Assembly (NCBI GenBank): GCA_021014945.1
Contig: MU266679.1
Coordinates: forward strand, 1-23,153
DNA length: 23,153 bases
Reading direction: 5' to 3'
Origin: Leucogyrophana mollusca
Taxonomy: Eukaryota > Basidiomycota > Agaricomycetes > Boletales
The notes under the pieces are model-generated. The model had not been told where the DNA came from and searched no databases. It was given only the letters and a program-made list of their open reading frames with translations. Positions 1-11,042 of this stretch are shown here, in pieces; within the stretch, counting starts at the first letter, position 1, and the number at the start of each line of letters is the position of its first letter. A program made the position numbers and the translations under genes.

Positions 1-139
1 CCGAGCGCTGTTAAGGTGCTGATTGCCCGGACTTCAAAGTGTTTCGGAGTGACGGAACCGAATAATCCGGAGGAGTAACAGGGGACTCGACACCGGCGTA
101 TCTGATCATGTCAGTAATCACTGTTTGATTACGGAATGG

Positions 140-674
140 TCAATAGATAATGGAGACTTTCAGGGCTGAGGGGGACCCGGAGTCGACGTTGCCATAGGTA
201 GCGCCGCCAACGAAGAAACAACCATTTCTAAAACTGTTGGCTGTGAAAGTTCCGTTCTTGCGCTAGATGATATCCGACGTCCCAGTCGTTCTACGTGGAG
301 TTATTTAATTGTGAGTTACGCGGATCACACCCCGAATGGAGCCATGAAAACCTGGGCATGGCCGTTCCTGTGTCCGAGTCATAGTTGTGTCGTGATCGGG
401 GAATATGGAGAAGGGATAGACAGGCTCACTGACATGCCGGGAGCACCCGCCAGTTCGTAGCGCACGACTGTGGTGATTGATAGGTACGTTCTATGGTATA
501 CCAGCCATCGTGCACCACCGACGAGGGAGCGGTGTCAGCCACTGAAGGTCACACTCACAGGGATACAAACCCCGAACTTACATCCGCGAAGTTGGGTTCG
601 CGCTGATGCAAAGCCTTGATACTACTTCTTTCCGAGTGGAGTGGGGGCATCGGAAGCCTCCCGGAATTAATCAA
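140..674 (-). CDS. Unrecognised protein, 3' exons only (5' end not resolved)
   Basis: Four coherent coding blocks can be chained on the minus strand: about 674-559, 490-434, 367-331 and 262-140 (stop TGA at 142-140). The introns between them are 558-491 (GTGAGT, branch CTGAC, TAG end), 433-368 (GTCAGT, CAG end) and 330-263 (GTGTGA, TAG end), of 68, 66 and 68 nt. Phases agree at all three junctions. The joined C-terminus contains VVRYELAGAPGM, NGHAQVFMAPFG, GTFTANSFRNGCFFVGG and ends SALKVSIIY. It is rich in small residues and beta-branched strands, suggesting a compact beta-sandwich, perhaps extracellular. I do not recognise the family. The first block is open back to an in-frame TAA at 677-675, so an acceptor or start lies at or below 674. 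No convincing N-terminal exon or signal peptide was found further upstream. The last two exons are the most secure. Confidence 0.45.
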
Positions 675-1294
675 TTATCTGCGCAATCACTTGAAGGTTC
701 TGGGCGACTGCCAGGTAGGTCATTATGGGGAAACTGAAAGTGCGTTGCCCGTGGGAAAACTTTGAGCATCATCTCTTGCAACCTGTTGGCGTAATACTAA
801 TCACTCTGGAGACGTCGACGATTTCAACCCAGTGGAACGGTTTTGATATCGTGCTATCGTCGTGCTCGTCGTAATTCAAGGTGAGCTAGGTTCAGCCCGC
901 CGCCAGCTGACTGCGTCACATCACCCGACATAATGACGGATCTACCGCTAGCCCGATGGTTTGACGTGGCCCCTGGCAGGTAGTGTTTGGGGCGGAGCTG
1001 TCTGCGAGCAGTCCTGCGGCACAATCGGCAACTGGCCTTTGGCGGACTTCTGCCCCTGACGAAACGCTGCAACGACGCAAAACCCGCTCCGTTCTCCGTG
1101 TCCGGCGCGTACCCACTTGTGCTCCCGCGTGCTGGAGATTGTCTGTCAGTTCTAAGTTGGTTCTAAGTAATACCTTAATAAGGCGCTCGAAGTGTTTTTT
1201 CGTCGTGACATTTCTCCCCCGCCGCCGTAGGCAAGCCCTATCTCATCTTACGTCGAAGGATGTTGACTGACGGCCTCCGATTTTACGACTCTTA
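675..1294. other. Gene-poor stretch
   Basis: This region could hold 5' exons of the left-edge minus-strand gene and the promoter of the plus-strand small secreted protein. Short open frames on both strands (for example 983-1270 plus and 916-1116 minus) are arginine-rich, overlap each other and lack recognisable motifs. I see no supportable gene here. Confidence 0.5.
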
Positions 1295-1633
1295 ATGATA
1301 GGCATGGTTGCACTCAAACTCGCAGCTCTTGGCAGCATAACAGTCTCTGCGGTCTTAGTTTCCGCACATGAATGCAAAGCGCCAGCCCTGGGCCATCATG
1401 ATTACCGACTCGACGTCTGGGATGGGGAAAATTGCCAGAAAGACAACCATCACGAATGGTTCTTTGGCAGTTTCGTGACATGGCCTTTCGATTTGAATTG
1501 GTGCCACTGCCACTCTGTATCTCCCGCGCTGCATGGAAAAATCAAGTCCTACACGGTCTATTCACCTTTGTCGCTAGTATCAACGACTATTTTCACGAAG
1601 CCCGGCTGCGTTAGGGAACCGAAATGTGTGTAA
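1295..1633 (+). CDS. Small secreted cysteine-containing protein 1
   Basis: This is a 112-residue open frame from ATG at 1295 to TAA; a second in-frame ATG at 1304 is an equally good start. The first ~24 residues form a signal peptide with a hydrophobic core and small residues before AHEC. The mature part is small, rich in aromatic residues and His, and has six cysteines (HEC, ENC, WCHC, PGC, PKC). The layout Y-x-L-D-V-W-D-G near the N-terminus, a C-x-C pair, IKSYTVY, then TTIFTKPGC resembles agaricomycete small secreted proteins with a beta/gamma-crystallin-like fold. It also parallels the protein at 20909-21380. The frame ends at TGT GTG TAA, which could equally be a GTGTGT donor, so a further 3' exon is possible. 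Function unknown; secretion is inferred. Confidence 0.6.
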   Translation: MIGMVALKLAALGSITVSAVLVSAHECKAPALGHHDYRLDVWDGENCQKDNHHEWFFGSFVTWPFDLNWCHCHSVSPALHGKIKSYTVYSPLSLVSTTIFTKPGCVREPKCV

Positions 1634-2162
1634 CTCAATTTTGGCAGTAGCCGCTTCGCCCTTTGTACCCAGAGCTGGCTCTGATGCATATGTTCTACCT
1701 CCTCAGATTTCAAGAACGGAAACTGGTTTAACAATAATGCTACTAGTGAGAGCAAATATATCAGTTCGTTTTCTATATGTAGACCATAGATCAGTCGCCA
1801 GTCTCGCCAGTTCGGCGGACTGGTCATGATGGTTTTCACAAGTGGTATACTGTGCTAGACTATGTTCGCATATAGGATATTGACCATTTTATATTACTAT
1901 CAAGTTGGCGACTAGAGACTACATTTTCTTTTGCCATTCCTGCGGCGACATGCAGTCACTCGAAGCCTAGTCACGGTCCAACTTAAACGGAGATCATTCG
2001 CTTGCATCATTATGGATTGCGCTCAAGGCGCGAGGCTATAGCCTGGTCATTAGTACAGCGATAAAGAGAATAATGATATGATAAATCACGTCGCGAAGTT
2101 AATAGCGAGCAATGTAGACACTCGTTGTAGTCACCCATCGCCATGAACATGCATTAATTTGA
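1634..2162. other. Intergenic region between convergent genes
   Basis: This AT-rich stretch lies between the 3' end of the small secreted protein and the 3' end of RIF1. It probably holds both 3' UTRs. An open frame at 1626-1829 is compatible with an unproven extra exon of the secreted protein but has no motif support. Confidence 0.5.
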
Positions 2163-5100
2163 TCATCGTGCCCCACCAAACTTCTTCCCAATTTGCTCGC
2201 TCAGTACTGTCCCTATCTGATGAACGAGCTTTGTGGCTTGGAGGAGCTCTTGGACTGGTATTTGCGAAGCGCCGTTCGAAACAGCAGCATAGACGTCGTG
2301 AAGGGCGTCCAATCGAGCAGAAGTGGTCCTTGAGCGTCGCAAGGGGAGACGGTGTGGAACGCTTGGAGAGCCCTGGCTCTGTGCTCTCGTGGGACGAGAT
2401 GCGGGTCCAACAGGAATCATGATAGACCCTGTTGAATGGTCTGCTAGTAATTAGGGACGCATCAGAGCCAGCATATGAGGCTGCGGAAGTTCACTCACTA
2501 TCCGCCACTGGACTTTGGGTTTGCAGAGGAGAGCTGAAAGGCGCGGCCACCAAGGAGTCATCAACTTCCATCTCTGATATTTGGCGGGACGGAGATAGTC
2601 GATCAATGGCCCTGAGGTTATTATAGCGAGAGTCCACGTACCTGAAGCATCAGCTTCTAAACACCCTAACTCCCAGCTATCATACTCCTCGGAGGATACC
2701 GAAGGAGATCGAGTTAGAGGTGGACCGCTAATCTGTTGCAAAGAGGGTACACGGGCTTCTTTAATTGACTTCGGCTGAGCACTGGCGGTGCGGCTGCCTT
2801 GCCGATCCCGCGCGAGGACTTGGCGGAGCGTAGGAAGCTCAATACCATCAAACACCAACCTTCTGCATCGCCCAGCGGGGGCAGAACCGGGTCGACTTAT
2901 AATGACAGGTGAGGTCACTCGGTTGGCTGGCTCTGAAATGATTCGCCGTGACCGTCGGGGAGGCATCCTGCTCAAAGTCCGACTTCGCTTTACGAGCTTG
3001 TCATCTGGGATATAACGTCAGACTAACGAATTTGGGGCCACATAATAGACGAGAACAAACCGAAATCATCCGACTTGCGCTTGGTGCTACCCCTCGTACG
3101 AACACGATTTACTGGAGCGACGTCCACCAGCGGCGAATGAGGGGAGAGACAACACGGGCGAGGGATATTTGAAGGAGATGATCCAGGGGGCGTAGGAGCG
3201 ACAAAGATAGGGAGGGATTCTTCCGCGTGACTGGCACAATCTTGGAGGTGCCGTAGCGCAGGTATTTGCACTGGTGAAATTGTCCTGGCAATTGGAGTTG
3301 GAGTTGTGGCTCTTGAGACATCAATCACTTCCTGGATAGTAGTCGACCGCCGGCCTGCGCGTTGGGTCGCAGTCCGGTCCGCCATACCGGGTGTGCGGCT
3401 GGACGTATCTTGTAACACTTCAGCATTCTGCGACGGCGGATGAGATCCGGTTGTGCTCGACTTCAAAGGACATGTGCATGAGATTCACGAATCACACATC
3501 AAAGCAAGAAGTACGGACCGTTGTCTGTGAGTCTGTAAAATGGGTTACGCCTATGGATAGATCACCACCGTAGGCATCTTGAAAAGCCCTCAGACAGGCT
3601 CTGACGTTTGCAGGAATGTCGTCGTAGAAATGCGTCTGCCGGTAATAGGTAGCCCTCCAGAATTTTTCGAAGGCAATGGGCCCGAGGGCTGGCCTGGGAA
3701 TGCGTACGAATCCTGCTGCAAGGAAAGTCGACAGTGATGCAAGGGTCACCGGGGACAACGCATGGCTTTCCAGGACCTTCAGGCTGTCGCAATACAGAGG
3801 CATGATCTGGGGAGCATCTCAGCAACATGCACTACTTGGCGAACAAAATGGGGTGACATACAACGTCGTTGTACTCGTCCTCCAACAACGTTTCCGCTCT
3901 GTCCTCAACCCAAAGACACAGCCCTTGTTGAAGTGCGGGTATGATCCGAACAACCAAGGACACTGGGGAAGATGTTATAAGAGCTCTGAGAGCTCTGAGG
4001 AGATCAAGGGATATTTCTAAGAGCTCTGGCTTGTGATGATAGTTGACGCGGAGTGATCTGTCAACGAAAGCCAGAAGTGAGATCGGGAAAGCCATGCCTT
4101 CCCGCAGATCTAAGTGAGCCAGTAAAACGATTAGAGGTTTCTGCGTGGCGAGGGACCTGAATAGGTTTCAGCCGTCCGTGGCGTCTGTACGGGAACAAAT
4201 CACACTCACGCATCGAGGTGCCTTTCCTTTACCTGGCTCGCAAAGCTTTCTATGACAGCCGAGGATTCGACAAATGCGCGCTGTGCATCGGAGATCGCAA
4301 ATTGCAACAGAGCTTCCCACAGTTCCATCTCAGAGTCAGACATGGTCCAAATCCTGCAATACAACACAAGTGAGGGCCGGTGCCTAAATGACCCTGTATA
4401 ACGTACCCAACTGGCGTTGAGAGGAAAGTTACAACATCCTGCCATTTTGGCTTGCTTCCTAGCAGAACGGTGGAACGTGCCGCAACGCCCCATAACTCGC
4501 GCTGAACCTGGACTTGGGGTCCCCTCTGCAGCCCAACAGACTGGAACAATCCCTTTAGGAACGAAGGATTGCCAACTGAAATGAGATCGGCGCAAAGCTT
4601 GCTCCATACATCCCGAACATCTTCGTTACTGATCAGGAACTGTTGCCGCACGATAGCTCCTAAGATAAGCTCTGCGAGTCTAGCAAGGCAAGGCGGTGCG
4701 AAAACATTCTTCATGACTGCCCATAATTGCTTTACTATTGAAAGTCGTCGCATCTGATCCGCGATTTCCTGCCACGGTTCAACAATGGGCCCGATAGAAA
4801 GGCACGACAAGAAGCCGATGACTGTCATGCCTGCTCTTGTCGCGGACTCCGATGGAGTTGTGAGGTGACCATGACCCTGTGTCAACTGCGCCTGTGCAAG
4901 CAATAGAGACTGCCAGACGTGAACTAGCTCGCCCTGTCCGCCGTGTTAGGTGCATATGATTGCAGAGAACACAACGCTCACGGATAAAAGCCTCTCTGAG
5001 TGGCTGTGGGCAATGTGAACCCAGATAGAGCTGAGCATGTCGTGATGCTGCACGATTTCTGCCTCTGAAAGTTGGCGGACCTCTCTAACGGACGGGGAAG

Positions 5101-6842
5101 GGATAGTGCGCAGTGCGGCTTGAAGATGAGACCACTCTGCGTTGAGCATCGTACCATCGAAGAGGGCTGATGGGAGCGCCTGATCCGGGTTCCACGCGGG
5201 AATATCGTTTGACGGGGGAGACGAAGCGCCCACTCCATTCGTCAGTTTTGCCAGAAGGAAAAGGCCTTCTTGGGCTGTATGTGCGTTGCTGCCACGAACC
5301 ATGTCGTCTAAAACAGTTAGCGCTTTGGATACATTGTCGCGCGCAGCATGACATTCGGATGCAGGCGATGCGCTACACTCGGCTGGACCTATGAGCGTAG
5401 CGACAAGCACGATGCCAAGGCTGGCATTGAGCTCTTGTTTGATGACGAGGAAGGCGGAGTCACGGACGCTGGCATCATCGAGGTCATTCGTTTGCTCTCC
5501 CAATCGACCAAACGCCCATATAAGACATCTCCAGATACATGGGTGTAGAGCACGAACGATGCTGCGATTGTGCGTCAGAGACAAAGCGAGGGATCGAAAA
5601 ATGAACTTCAGAGCACGTGGGTGGGAAAATAACGTGTAATTGGATAGAACAACCAGGGACGCGAGGACGCATAACGCCCAAGATGGCCCTTCTCCAAGGC
5701 AGGACTGTTTTTCCATGGTCAGAGCAGCTTGGACGACAGACGGCAGTCCAGTACTGGGCTGGGTAGGCGTTGGCCTGGAACACTGAGCGTCTATAAAAGC
5801 CAAAACGTGACCGGAAATAGACGATCGACATTCGAGGGAAGTGTTGGAAAACGAGGGGCTGGTCAGAGCAGAGACCACTGCACCCAAGACGCATGCTGCC
5901 TGTAGACGCAAGCTCGGCGATGAAGATGTTAGGGTAGGTAAGATCAGGGGAAGGAGATCAGAAATTGGAGCCAGGAATACAGACGCGTGGTTGGTGACAA
6001 GGTGCCGTATCCCCTAGGGCGAATCGGGTCAGGGGAGGCACGCAGTGATGGTACGACGTATCACAAACCTTCAGTCCGTCTATGGCGACTGCGCCGACGT
6101 CGTTTTGGGCCGGTTCTCGTTCTAGCGTGCGTCCGAGAGCGCCAACTATTATAAGACTCCGAAGAGAAAGGGTGGCCAAAGGAAGTCTCTGGAACTGTAT
6201 AACCCACAGAGAAAGGGAATACGTCTTTCGACTGTTGTGAACGGGCAACCTTTGAGCGTGCGTGATATTAAGTACGTCGTCCAGGAGAGCGTTCAAATTG
6301 TCAGCTGGACAACTATAAGTTGGAATTAGAGGACAGTGGCTTGCGTTGGTACACGCACTTGAAAACATGGCATAGAGCACTGGAAATCTGACTATTACTG
6401 ACAGGGCGCATAAAGCATACAGGCATAACGACGACATGTCCCTCGCGCGCTGAATTGCGTCAGGAGTAATATCTTGAGTGCTTGTTAGAGAATCTGCTTG
6501 CGGAAACGTGTGCTGGTGCGATTCAAATGAAAACGGATCGACATGTGCAAGCTGAATATCTCGCCGTAATGCTTGTGTCAATGAGACGGTTCGCAGCTCC
6601 AAGTACTGCAAGGCTGGAATAGAGCACCGCCCGTCCAGTGGCTGTTCTCCTAAGGCCCTAACTCGATTGGTAAACGTATTATATGCGTCCATCAGGTCGT
6701 GTGCGGATATATGCGAATGATTTGGCAAAGAGCCTATGATAGAATCAATGGGAGACTTGAGGTATGTTGGGTCATGAAGTGGTCCTCCACTGCTCGTTGT
6801 CGCGCGCAAAAAGGAATCTCTTTGGTCGTTGGACTTTAGCAT
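2163..6842 (-). CDS. RIF1: Telomere-associated protein Rif1 homologue
   Basis: Rif1 binds telomeric and late-replicating chromatin and recruits PP1 phosphatase to restrain origin firing; it acts in the nucleus. Exons: 6842-6069, 6013-4982, 4933-4407, 4353-4210, 4156-3862, 3806-3498, ~3427-3061, 3004-2642, 2573-2499, 2443-2163. This gives about 1388 residues, normal for fungal Rif1. The start ATG sits in CCACCATG. Residues ~1-1000 form the helical HEAT-like Rif1 N-terminal domain, with SPIDSIIGSL near 45-55, LHPCIWRCLIWAFGRL, and RPALGPIAFEKFWRATY near 962-978. The tail is disordered, with a basic KRKSDD stretch and RRLVFDG (~1198-1203), a loose RVxF-type PP1 docking candidate. It ends in a helical segment (LLQATKLVHQIGTVLSEQIG). 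Introns are 48-70 nt. The intron near 3497-3428 is uncertain (37 or 70 nt, both in frame). The last acceptor could be 15 nt further in. Confidence 0.88.
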
Positions 6843-7532
6843 GGTGGAATGGCGTGGCGTCGTCCAATCACATATACCTCCACTGCGAGCCCAAATATCA
6901 TGACCGGTACTAGTAAGCAGCCAGGTAGTCCTTGACGTGGGGCAAAAGAAGACGGCCCAAGAGTTATTCCCTGCCACAACTTTGAACATCCAGAAATCAG
7001 TACGTTCATTGAATCCACCACTGGGATCCTCGAGAATGAATCGACTCCGTACCTTATTTACAGTGGGCTGTCGTGATATAGAGCCTCGAGAACAGAGTCT
7101 AGCACGAGGAAACCCTGACCACCGCTCTGTTTGTGTTGGCTCTTGTCCGAGTCCGTGGCGAAGCGAAACACGGTGTGACAGCAGCGTAACGCGGCATGCT
7201 GGCATTAGTCACGCGACCATCACACGGCTTGCGTGACTCCTCGGGATCTGGGAACAAGTCAGCCCTCCCGAATACGTCCACGCTCATTTCCTATTACTTC
7301 GGCACTGGCAGACCTTTGATTCTTGTTCTTGTCCCCGCAAAAGCCTTCGACTTTACTTTTTCTATATATGGGACCTGATTCCAATCCGGCCTGAGATGGT
7401 CGCCTGAATCACAACCTGATAGGCTTTTTAAACGAGCCTTGTTGTTCCTAAATACTCCACCTGCTCTTAACTCCTGTCACCACTTCGACCTGTGTATCTA
7501 ACGCTGCCGCCCTCCATACCAAATTCACTGCG
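6843..7532. promoter_or_regulatory. Divergent intergenic region between RIF1 and the first Kre9-like gene
   Basis: This ~690-bp region separates two head-to-head genes and must contain both promoters. TATATA at 7363-7368 lies 165 bp before the Kre9-like ATG, followed by pyrimidine-rich sequence. The RIF1 frame stays open upstream to 7205, but that extension lacks Rif1 character. No gene is supported. Confidence 0.5.
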
Positions 7533-8147
7533 ATGATATCCAGACACCTCATAACAGGCACAATTATCCTACTAACACTAACTTGTCCCACAGACGCTGC
7601 ACCCATACCATCAGGTAAGAGACACTGTGCTAATAGTGACATATCATTAGGTCGCAGAGTGGCCTATGATCCAGCCATCACCAATCCCAACGCGGGCACT
7701 ACATGGCAGGTCGGTAGCAAAACTGTTATTACCTGGTACTACCTTCTCCCTGCTTGCCATAATTGTTGCTGCTCTAATGTAATCCCTTGCGACGATCTAC
7801 CAGGGATACAAGTGCCATACCGAAAGGGAGCAAGGCGAAGGGAAAGGTGCTCCTTGGCCATGCGATCGGTGCAGATCCAAACGAGCATCTTGATATTGGT
7901 AAGTCTTGCTTTTATGCCTAAGTCTTCGACAACATAATATGCATCGCAGAACATCCTCTGGCTGAAGATTTTGAGCTAAGCGCCGGTTTCGTTGAAGCCA
8001 CAGTGCCAGAAGTCGAACCCGGCCGAAACTACATAGTTGTTTGTAAGTGGAACAGTGTGGCTCCCGATGCGGCTTTGGCTGACGCGTTTTGGGGTTCCAG
8101 TGATGGGTGACTCGGGGAACAAAAGCCCGCCCTTCTCTATCGAATAA
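7533..8147 (+). CDS. Kre9/Knh1-like secreted protein, copy 1
   Basis: Five exons (7533-7614, 7651-7735, 7804-7898, 7950-8042, 8101-8147) encode about 133 residues. Introns are 36, 68, 51 and 58 nt, all GT-AG with matching phases. A signal peptide (MISRHLITG to TDAAP) precedes one Ig-like Kre9/Knh1 N-terminal domain: VAYDPAITNPNAGTTW, VITWDTSAIPKG, GKVLLG, NEHLDIEHPLAEDF and GDSGNKSPPFSIE. These match the family's usual order of motifs. In yeast, Kre9/Knh1 proteins support beta-1,6-glucan assembly. In agaricomycetes, short versions like this, without a Ser/Thr tail or GPI signal, are common secreted proteins of unknown role. The stop codon overlaps AATAAA (8143-8148). It is followed in tandem by a paralogue at 8918. 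The gene is confident; its cell-wall role is inferred. Confidence 0.85.
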
Positions 8148-8917
8148 AGGGGTAGACTGTCTTTGCGGTTTCAGTGCGCTGGTTATGTAACCTGGTTTCA
8201 AGAATGCATGTCATCAAGGTTTACTTGAGGGCTGAGATCTCCCTGGATTTTGAGATTGCAGCGCCTTTCCCTCTCGCTGTTTGATCTCAGGCTGTGAGTT
8301 GACTCGGAGATGCATGGCGACTCTGGTGCATCATGCATCCGTCTGATTCGTTCCACAACACTTACCAAAACGAGATGCGCTCAAGAAGCGCATTGCCCAA
8401 TAAGGATATCGCCATAGATACTCTCAGCTGACATTCGACGGCCATCGGATATGTTGAAACAGCATCTCACTCCACAAACACCTGGATGTATTTCCGACGT
8501 GATATGGTCCTTGCCTTGAAGCTTCGCCATTTGGGTATCACTGGGCACCCGCCCACCATCCTCCCAGTGGCCAGAAATCGCTGGCTGTTGCGGAGATGCC
8601 GGCTGGGCATTCGCGAATCATGATCGAGACGCATTCTGCGGACCTTAGCGAGATCACCATATAGTGCTTACGGCTTCACATGTTGACCGCTCCAATATGA
8701 TTGGATCTTTAGCCAAAATGAACTTGGGAGACAAACATGGCCAAGCCTCCCCGCGGTTGATATAAAAGAACTTCCATCAACCACCTTCTAATTTTCTTAA
8801 CCCGTTCCGTTTCTCTCAACGCTACGACCAACGCCGCCAAATCTTTGAAGGCTCTCCGCTCATCAGCAAACCACCATCGTTTTTTTACGACTTGAATCAA
8901 CAATTTATTCATTCATC
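8148..8917 (+). promoter_or_regulatory. Intergenic region with TATA box for Kre9-like copy 2
   Basis: TATAAAAG at 8761-8768 stands 157 bp before the ATG at 8918 and is followed by a pyrimidine-rich leader, a typical fungal core promoter and 5' UTR. The rest (8148-8750) shows no coding sequence that I can support. Confidence 0.6.
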
Positions 8918-9435
8918 ATGTTCAGCTCGTTCTCCACCATCTTTTCTGCCTTCCTCATGGCTGCTTCCGCGATTGTTAGCGCTGCGCCTGTTCAACCCGT
9001 CGAACTTCTTGTCTTCAGTCCCACTCTCACTTCTCCCAAGGCTGGCGATATCTGGACGTGTGGTCAAAAGTATAACGTGACCTGGGAAACCGACAATATT
9101 CCTGAAGAGAAGCAGAACGCAACTGGTCTCATTCTCCTTGGTTACCTCTACAACAACAGCGAGAACCTTGATATTCGTGAGTCTAATGGCTTGATTAGGG
9201 AACGAGTCGATTAAGCCATTCGCAGACCACCCTCTCGGAGCCAACTTCCTCCTCACCGACGGCTATTATGAAGTAACTGCTCCTCAAAACGCAACGCCCC
9301 GCGTCGATTACACTGTCGTTTGTGCGTATAAGTTGTGTCTTAGTCATGGGGTTATTACTAATGGCTTTATGTTTAGTGTTCGGCGATTCTGGCAACGCGT
9401 CGCCAGAGTTTGCCATAATGCCATCGTCATTGTGA
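8918..9435 (+). CDS. Kre9/Knh1-like secreted protein, copy 2
   Basis: Three exons (8918-9176, 9226-9321, 9377-9435) encode 137 residues, with introns of 49 and 55 nt. A clear signal peptide (MFSSFSTIF to SAAPV) is followed by one Kre9/Knh1-like Ig domain: FSPTLTSPKAGDIW, YNVTWETDNIP, GLILLGY, SENLDIHHPLGANF, YYEVTAP and LFGDSGNASPEFAI. Several N-x-S/T sequons (NVT, NAT, NNS, NAT, NAS) suggest heavy N-glycosylation. No GPI signal or Ser/Thr-rich tail is visible, so it is probably freely secreted or loosely wall-bound. Both introns sit at the same position and phase as the last two introns of the upstream copy: after LDI and before the GDSGN block. The first two introns of copy 1 are absent. 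This supports tandem duplication followed by intron loss or gain. Role inferred from the family. Confidence 0.9.
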
Positions 9436-9886
9436 AGGGTCACTCTTATCGTCTCACCCCATCGTCGGATCTTGTCTCATCGGACTATTGACTTTGAACC
9501 CCCCGGACTTCACGTGCATGCATTGGCTCAGTACTACTACCTCTTGGATAGTTGTAGTTATTCGTTCTTTTTGATAAAGCACCGAGTTTAATGTTGCACC
9601 TACCCAATTTACCTACTATGGACTTTTGCAGAACTGGCTTCCCGACATGAATTTCTTTATGACGTTGATTGATGAGGACTCGTTATCAAGTACTGAAGTA
9701 GCTGACACCAAATTCTCGTCGCTGGAGTAGCAAGGTCATTCGGGTGGCAAAATATGGGTATCAAACTCATCGAAATCCGTATAGAAGAGAGGTCAACACG
9801 CTCGGACAGTTCGGGCCAGAACAAATATAAGAAATCCTTCTGAAGATACGATAATAACCGCTTTTACGGCCCAGTGACCTAAAACT
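9436..9886. other. Intergenic region between convergent genes
   Basis: This stretch lies between the ends of Kre9-like copy 2 and the EBP-like gene. It is AT-rich and has no open frame of note. It probably carries both 3' UTRs and polyadenylation sites. Confidence 0.5.
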
Positions 9887-10822
<936 letters not shown>

Positions 10823-11042
10823 TATTAGTGAACGCTTCAAGAAGTGGCCAAGTCGTGGTATGAAGTGAGATTCGTGGAACAATCCTTCGTTCAGAAGGTC
10901 ATCAAAATAAGCGCCCAAATCTCTTCCCCACACTCTTCCTCTGTTGATCAGGCAACCGTCGGGTGACTGCTAGTTCATCCGGCATGTATTCAAAATATTC
11001 GGCGGGTACATGGGTTATGCTGGGAAATAAATAACACCCCCT

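Noticed and set aside
983..1270. 95-residue plus-strand frame
   Set aside because: Arg-rich, no motif, overlaps equally long minus-strand frames; looks like chance in a GC-richer patch.
1628..1829. Second exon for small secreted protein 1
   Set aside because: A GTGTGT donor and a CTCCTCAG acceptor would keep frame, but the product lacks cysteines and any match to the C-terminus of the related protein.
2432..3015. Plus-strand frames over the RIF1 3' exons
   Set aside because: Shadows of the minus-strand coding exons, no recognisable domains.
6843..7205. N-terminal extension of the Rif1 frame, 121 extra codons
   Set aside because: Composition is arginine/threonine-rich and unlike Rif1, while ATG at 6842 has a CCACC context and is followed by family-like sequence.
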